Positions 6,800 through 11,334 of a stretch of 11,334 bases of DNA are shown in pieces. Location of the stretch: NCBI GenBank assembly GCA_040877875.1, contig JBBDNC010000192.1:1-11334 (forward strand), given 5' to 3'. The DNA is from JBBDNC01 sp040877875. GTDB lineage: Bacteria; Bacteroidota; Rhodothermia; Balneolales; Balneolaceae. Within the stretch, counting starts at the first letter, position 1. Every line of letters begins with the position of its first letter. The position numbers and the translations under genes were made by a program. The notes under the pieces were generated by a model. That model was not told the DNA's origin. It did not search any database and saw only the letters and a list, made by a program, of their open reading frames with translations.

Positions 6800-9706
6800 T
6801 TAGAGATTTACCGTCAATCCAAGCTCAAAGGTACGTCCTGTCAGGACATGACCAATATTTCGACTTCTTCGCCCCTGAAATTCCCGCTCTGCTTCGTTTG
6901 TAAGGTTCCGCACATAGGCGTTAAGCTGAAGGCGTCCATCCATAAACCCGTACCGGCCGGATAAATCGATAGTAAACCGTTCATCTCCATATTCATCTTC
7001 AAGCGGTTCTGAACCAACATTACTTAAATACTCGCTCTGGTAGTTCATCGCAACACGTAACTCAAGGTTCCCAACCTGATAGTAGGGAATGATATTGTAT
7101 ACAAAATCGGATTGATCAAAAAATGGCAGGTCATCGTTCTCACGACCAGGTACAGTGACCTCCGAGCCGATGATCGCTGCGTTTGCATTGAGACCAAGCC
7201 CGCTGAGAATACCGGGAAGAAAGTCAAAAATCTGCATAAACGAAGCTTCGACTCCCCAAATTGATCCTTCATCTGCGTTACGAAGCTGCGATATATTTAC
7301 CTGACTGAAGAATCGGTCTTCGAATCCGGGAACTCCTTGAACGTCAAGGCCGAGATCACGGCCTTCTACATCTCGTTCTGTGATATCAAAATTATAAATC
7401 GGATCCTTTATGTCCTTGTAAAAGGCTCCCACGGAAATAAGATCACCCGGCCCGCTATAAATCTCGAGTGAGACATCCAAATTCATCGCAAGAAACGGCT
7501 TCAGATCCGGATTACCTTGATCGATGCTTGCTTCCCATGGCCCCTCATCAGACATCTCGAACTCAATATCCTGGAAAGCAGAAAGTTCATCGTAATCGGG
7601 GCGTCCTAATGTATTCGACCACGCACCCCGGACCTGCACATTATCACTGAGTTGATAGACGAGATGAAGCGAAGGCAGAACATTGGTATAGGAGTTTGAT
7701 TCACTTTGCGGCGTGATTTGGTATTCATCCAATGTAGGGTCGTCGATGAATCGAGAACGATCAGAAGATGTTTGGGTAGCCTCTATTCGGACACCCCCGG
7801 TGGCTGTGAGTCCCCCGGTCCGGAAATTTCCCATCAGATATCCTGCATAGACGTCTTCTGTCACAACAGCGTCTCGTTCAACCTCTTCTTCTCTCGATTC
7901 TACCGGGTCGAGAGAGAATAGTTCCGCCCGGTTCTGATTCTGTTCCCAGAAATCCAGGAATGTACGGGTCCCCCCATTGACGGGCATGACAGACTCTCCG
8001 CCAATTGCGCCACCGCTGAAAGCCCCCGGTGGGTCAATAGCGAATCCATCGGCCACTGTAAATTTTTCACTGCCGGCAGCCCACGGATTTTCATTCTCGT
8101 CGATGTCCTTGTCGCGCAACTGAAATTGGCCCCCCGCTTTAATGAAACCGGTGGTATTGCTGCCTGATTGAAAATCCCACTGGAGATCCGTTCCAAGCTG
8201 CCACGTATTTTCCACGAGATCTTCAAATTCAATATCCATCTCATCGAATTCATAATTTGCCGCATTGAAAACCGCCGCTTGATCTTCGAGTGAATATGTC
8301 GGTTTCTCGCCACCGAGATCGTATAAGAGTACGAAATCCTGGTCAAATCCCCATTCGGGCTGGAAGGTTTCCCGTTGACGTTCACCGCGGCTGTAGGTAC
8401 CCCGAAGATCCCACTGAACGTTGTCGCTCAATGCTTGTTCACCACCGACTGTCAAAGCATAGAGCCGTTCATTGATATCGGTTATGGGAATGTCGAGTTC
8501 TCCTTCAAAAATATTCCGGCCACGGGTTGCAGACTCGGGCTCAACCGACTGACCGTCAAATATATATTCTGCGTTCTCAAAGCTTTCATTCCTCCTGGAG
8601 TGGTGTAAGCGCATGAACAATTCAGTGCCCGGGTTGGGACGGAAATCAAGATTGGCATTCACCGAATAGCGCTTACGATCGTTATTTTCTACATCCAGCT
8701 CAAACTCTTCCGGTACAACAAAGCCCCCTTCACGAACCCATTCATCCGTATGAGCTTGAGAACTTTTAAAGTCGCGGCGTGAGGCTGTTCCCGACAAAAC
8801 GATTCCCCATGCATCGTTTGCTCCAAACCTTGTACCGGTTGTTAAACTGGCACGATAGGGAAAATTATTCTCGCCGTAGTCAATCACCTGTTGATGCTGC
8901 ATCCCGCTTACGGAGGCCGACAAGAAACTTCCCTCCCGGTCAAAAGCCGTCAGCGTACTGATATTCACAGAGCCCCCAAGAGCGTTAGCGTCCATGTCCG
9001 GAGTTACGGCTTTTGTCACCTCAATGCTTGACACCATCTCTGACGGAACCAGGTCCAGGGCTGTCGCCCGGGTGCCTGCCGAAGAGGCCATCGATTGACC
9101 GTTGAAGGTAACGTTACTCCTGTTGGGAGAGGTTCCTCGAATCGACACGAAACGTCCTTCGCCCCGATCGGTTCGAATTGTCAGTCCCGGAATCCTTTGG
9201 GCTGACTCAGCCACATTCAGATCCGGAAGCCTTCCCACCTCATCAGCTGATATGGCGTCGATGATATTTACAGCTTCTCGTTTCTGACCGATGGATCGCA
9301 CCTGGCCTCTTCGAAGTCCTGTAACCAGGATCTCATCACCTGCAATCGCTTCACTCTGAAGTGTGAGGTTTAGTTCAGTTATCTGGCCCGCCTGGACGGT
9401 TACCGTTACCCGGTTTTCCTGGAATCCTAAAAACGAGACTATGATTGTTTGATCACCAACCGGTACATTGAACCGATACTCCCCCTCCCTGTCAGTAGAT
9501 GTACCCAAATTCGTCCCTTCAACCACAATGTTTGCTCCTGGCAAAGGTTCCCCTGTTTCCGCACTGGAAATTGTACCGGTTACAACACCGGTTTGCGCAA
9601 AGGTACTCGACACCGAGAGTAGAACGAAACAGCTTGTCAAGAAACATAAACTTAAAATAATGGAACCCGTGTTCCTCCGTACCCCTGAAATACCCTGGGC
9701 TTGCAT
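6800..9706 (-). CDS. TonB-dependent outer-membrane receptor
   Basis: Predicted outer-membrane transporter that imports a ligand using TonB-ExbB-ExbD energy; here the ligand is probably a phosphorylated compound or its breakdown product. From the ATG at 9706 it has 968 residues: a signal peptide (hydrophobic 15-32, cut near FAQ at 36-38), a carboxypeptidase-regulatory-like domain (about 40-115, TGEPLPGANIVVEGTNLGTSTD), a possible TonB box DEILVTG at 124-130, a plug (about 135-255, with GRLPDLNVAESAQRIPG at 158-174, RFVSIRGTSPN at 185-195, SSIEVTKAVTPDMDANALGGSVNIS at 226-250) and a 22-strand-type barrel to the C-terminus. The plug motifs match the TIGR01782 group (Xanthomonas/Caulobacter-type) more than classic SusC, and no SusD follows. 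An alternative ATG at 9787 has a GGAG 7 nt upstream, but its 27 extra residues use unusual codons and push the signal inward. From memory, beta-propeller phytase genes have been reported next to TonB-dependent receptors in other bacteria. Confidence 0.92.
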   Translation of the reverse strand: MQAQGISGVRRNTGSIILSLCFLTSCFVLLSVSSTFAQTGVVTGTISSAETGEPLPGANIVVEGTNLGTSTDREGEYRFNVPVGDQTIIVSFLGFQENRVTVTVQAGQITELNLTLQSEAIAGDEILVTGLRRGQVRSIGQKREAVNIIDAISADEVGRLPDLNVAESAQRIPGLTIRTDRGEGRFVSIRGTSPNRSNVTFNGQSMASSAGTRATALDLVPSEMVSSIEVTKAVTPDMDANALGGSVNISTLTAFDREGSFLSASVSGMQHQQVIDYGENNFPYRASLTTGTRFGANDAWGIVLSGTASRRDFKSSQAHTDEWVREGGFVVPEEFELDVENNDRKRYSVNANLDFRPNPGTELFMRLHHSRRNESFENAEYIFDGQSVEPESATRGRNIFEGELDIPITDINERLYALTVGGEQALSDNVQWDLRGTYSRGERQRETFQPEWGFDQDFVLLYDLGGEKPTYSLEDQAAVFNAANYEFDEMDIEFEDLVENTWQLGTDLQWDFQSGSNTTGFIKAGGQFQLRDKDIDENENPWAAGSEKFTVADGFAIDPPGAFSGGAIGGESVMPVNGGTRTFLDFWEQNQNRAELFSLDPVESREEEVERDAVVTEDVYAGYLMGNFRTGGLTATGGVRIEATQTSSDRSRFIDDPTLDEYQITPQSESNSYTNVLPSLHLVYQLSDNVQVRGAWSNTLGRPDYDELSAFQDIEFEMSDEGPWEASIDQGNPDLKPFLAMNLDVSLEIYSGPGDLISVGAFYKDIKDPIYNFDITERDVEGRDLGLDVQGVPGFEDRFFSQVNISQLRNADEGSIWGVEASFMQIFDFLPGILSGLGLNANAAIIGSEVTVPGRENDDLPFFDQSDFVYNIIPYYQVGNLELRVAMNYQSEYLSNVGSEPLEDEYGDERFTIDLSGRYGFMDGRLQLNAYVRNLTNEAEREFQGRRSRNIGHVLTGRTFELGLTVNL

Positions 9707-9877
9707 ATTCTTAATATTCGAGCAATAACCGATTACACATAGGTATATATCGATTAAAAGTCGCTTATAATTTGTAAGCCTCCTCATATGATTACTCCAT
9801 TTAATTAAAATTAAGCAAGTGATTAAACCTGCATTTCGAATTATTTGACTAATGCTTGATCCTGCATCCCCTTCATT

Positions 9878-9889
9878 GAAAACGTTTTT
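9878..9889. promoter_or_regulatory. LacI-type operator-like site upstream of receptor
   Basis: GAAAACGTTTTT contains the palindrome AAAACGTTTT and differs from the phytase operator at one base of twelve. It lies about 170 bp upstream of the chosen receptor start (90 bp from the longer-frame start), where it could control the receptor and the genes behind it. Confidence 0.6.
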
Positions 9890-10261
9890 ATATTTAACAA
9901 GTGTTGATAGAACATCTTAAATATTTGTCAAAAACCAGTCGCTCATAAATATCACAATAAGCAATTGTTAATATTAACTTTAATGCAAATATTTATCCGG
10001 ATTTTTAATTAATAAATGATTAAAAGGAACTGATATTCATTTAAGATAACCGGTAAAGTAAACCCATAAAAAAATAGTTGTCAAAAAACCCTTCACTAAG
10101 AAAAAGATAATATCCTTTTTTCTCATGCCAACCCTCATTATCTATTCAGAAAAGGCATTAAATTTTAATTAACCGTTTAAGTAAAAAATTAAAATAAAAG
10201 CAAAATCGCTTACTTATATATTTCACCGATTTTACTTTTCAATGTGTTTCGACAACAAATA

Positions 10262-10273
10262 GAAAACGTTTCC
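10262..10273. promoter_or_regulatory. Second LacI-type operator-like site upstream of receptor
   Basis: GAAAACGTTTCC matches the phytase operator at 11 of 12 positions with one pair breaking symmetry. It lies 372 bp upstream of the 9878 site (centre to centre about 384 bp). Two spaced sites before one gene would allow DNA looping by a tetrameric or paired repressor, but this is inference; the site could equally serve an unseen promoter. Confidence 0.5.
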
Positions 10274-10504
10274 ATTTAGAAGTAAAACAACTATAACAAT
10301 ATTTGCAAATAAAAATATTTTAAGGAATTATTAAGTTTGTAAAACAAATCTAATCAGTTACTTAAAAATAAATAAACACACATTTCAAAATTCCATATGG
10401 GTAGGACTCGTCTCGATTTTTCATCGGTTTCAGAGCACGATTTACCCATTGGTGTAAAGACGGTATTGAAAGGGAACCCGACAAAGTTAATTATTTAACT
10501 GATT

Positions 10505-11334
10505 TTACCGGGCAAACTCTTTCCACTCTTCATTCAACTTTTCGTCGGTCATTTCCACTCCGGAATAAATGACAACCCGATATTTAAACGTAACGGATTC
10601 CCCGGATGGAAGATTAAAATTCAATTCTTCTTTTCCGTCACTCAATGCATGTTGTCCCAGGGGATTGGCCGCGAACAAACCGTACCCTCTGGTATGCCAA
10701 TAGGTAGGATGCCCCACATTATCCGGATGGTCCAGGATCGCTACGGAAACCTGTTCGTCTCCAATCCAACCTGCCAGGCTCACCCATTTCCCCCGTGTTC
10801 CCCACACATCATTCCCCTCCAGTCCCTCGCTGCTTCGATAGATTCCCGTTGCTTCAAAATGTTCATCCGGATGCTCCAGCTCCCGCCTCATCCGAAGACC
10901 CAGCATCCCTTCCTTGTTATCCTTCATGGAGATATCCTGGTCAGGAGCCGTCAACTTTGTAATCCTGTCGATCATTCGCACATTCCCGGAACCTTTGAAT
11001 ATAAAGGTAGTATGCTCCATGAGAAGCACTTCGCCGCCGGGCCCGACCCAGTCCATGGCAACGGTCAGTTTCCCCTGACCCTCCCCGCTGCTGACGCTTT
11101 GGATCGACTTGTGAGCAATGGATCCATAGTAATCTGCTCTTTCGGGGGAAACATTATTGGAATTATTCCAGAAATCCAGGCCGTTCACATCTCCGTAATT
11201 CAGCCACAAGCCCACATGATGGGGATGGTCGGTACTCTCCCCGGGCCGGGGATCCAGCGGAAATCCGCGTGTGATTGCGGTCCCCCTGGCGGTATTGACC
11301 GGATAGAGGACCGGTTTTTTAAAAAACCCCGAAT
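10505..11334 (-). CDS. DUF6807 ('PmoA'-family) protein, 5' end outside window
   Basis: The visible part is 276 residues ending at the TAA at 10505-10507. The frame is open to the window edge: the residues before the internal GTG at 11215 read KKPVLYPVNTARGTAITRGF and PGESTDHPHH, which complete the family signature with VGLWLNYGDVNGLDFW, so the GTG is an internal valine and the true start lies upstream of the window. Later blocks include GMLGLRMRRELE, WVSLAGWIGDEQVSVAILDHPDN, PTYWHTRGYGLFAANPLG and a closing ESVTFKYRVVIYSG. Pfam labels the family 'methane oxygenase PmoA', but it is unrelated to membrane methane monooxygenase; members usually sit near sugar oxidoreductase and carbohydrate genes, with function unproven. 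A signal peptide cannot be judged. A gap of about 800 bp separates it from the receptor, so it probably ends a different transcription unit. Confidence 0.85.
   Translation of the reverse strand, partial: SGFFKKPVLYPVNTARGTAITRGFPLDPRPGESTDHPHHVGLWLNYGDVNGLDFWNNSNNVSPERADYYGSIAHKSIQSVSSGEGQGKLTVAMDWVGPGGEVLLMEHTTFIFKGSGNVRMIDRITKLTAPDQDISMKDNKEGMLGLRMRRELEHPDEHFEATGIYRSSEGLEGNDVWGTRGKWVSLAGWIGDEQVSVAILDHPDNVGHPTYWHTRGYGLFAANPLGQHALSDGKEELNFNLPSGESVTFKYRVVIYSGVEMTDEKLNEEWKEFAR

Larger units (their letters stand above)
9707..10504. other. AT-rich regulatory spacer before receptor gene
   Basis: About 800 bp without a convincing gene on either strand, strongly AT-rich with many poly-A/T runs. It holds two LacI-type operator-like sites (9878-9889, 10262-10273), a repeated word TTGTCAAAAA (9925-9934 and 10078-10087), and weak inverted repeats such as ATGGGTA at 10397-10403 with TACCCAT at 10443-10449. 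The receptor promoter must lie here if the receptor is not cotranscribed with the DUF6807 gene. I found no exact TAnnTTTG box adjacent to either operator, and no clear terminator for the DUF6807 gene. Confidence 0.6.

Noticed and set aside
10116..10131. A/T-rich near-palindrome around GATAATATC in the spacer
   Set aside because: The stem is nearly all A-T with almost no loop and no plus-strand gene precedes it, so it is not a credible terminator.
10169..10180. TTAACCGTTTAA as a fourth LacI-type site
   Set aside because: It is an imperfect palindrome with a different core in very AT-rich DNA, so chance is a sufficient explanation.
10505..11334. Methane monooxygenase subunit, suggested by the Pfam name PmoA
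   Set aside because: The sequence is a soluble beta-rich DUF6807 protein without the membrane helices of particulate methane monooxygenase; the name is a historical label.

Overview
The window looks like chromosomal DNA from a Bacteroidota-type (FCB group) bacterium, perhaps a marine or halophilic Balneolota/Rhodothermota member. The clues are a TonB-dependent receptor with an N-terminal carboxypeptidase-regulatory-like domain, many exported lipoproteins, start codons with little Shine-Dalgarno sequence, a perfect Bacteroidetes-type -7 promoter box (TAnnTTTG) before the phytase gene, acidic proteins and AT-rich spacers. The lineage is an inference. All six supported genes are on the minus strand, so transcription runs from high to low coordinates. 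I see no credible plus-strand gene, tRNA, rRNA or CRISPR array.

In transcription order: (1) 11334-10505, a DUF6807/'PmoA'-family gene cut by the window edge; (2) 10504-9707, a long AT-rich region with two LacI-type operator-like palindromes; (3) 9706-6800, a TonB-dependent receptor, with a 12-bp-stem hairpin directly after its stop; (4) 6732-4414, a large lipoprotein with a LamG-like domain and a sialidase-like propeller; (5) 4413-3975, a spacer holding a 140-bp MITE-like element with 17-bp terminal inverted repeats and 5-bp target duplications; (6) 3974-2805, a PHP-fold metallophosphoesterase-like lipoprotein; (7) 2737-1322, a Tat-exported PhoX/DUF839 phosphatase; (8) a 197-bp spacer with a hairpin, a promoter and a third LacI-type operator; (9) 1124-27, a beta-propeller phytase lipoprotein.

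Taken together, genes 3-9 look like an exported phosphoester-utilisation locus built like a polysaccharide utilisation locus: an outer-membrane receptor, a possible surface binding protein, and three exported phosphoester hydrolases or hydrolase-like proteins. The phytase would release phosphate and lower inositol phosphates from phytate, PhoX would dephosphorylate further monoesters, and the PHP protein may cleave another phosphoester. The word AAAACGTTT occurs three times by eye, all in gene spacers before the receptor and phytase genes. This suggests control by a LacI-family repressor sensing a carbon ligand (an inositol derivative would be attractive) instead of, or as well as, phosphate control. 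The regulator itself is not in the window.

Base composition is uneven: the sialidase-like gene is clearly GC-rich while the phytase gene is AT-rich. With the MITE beside it, this suggests the locus was assembled from pieces of different origin.
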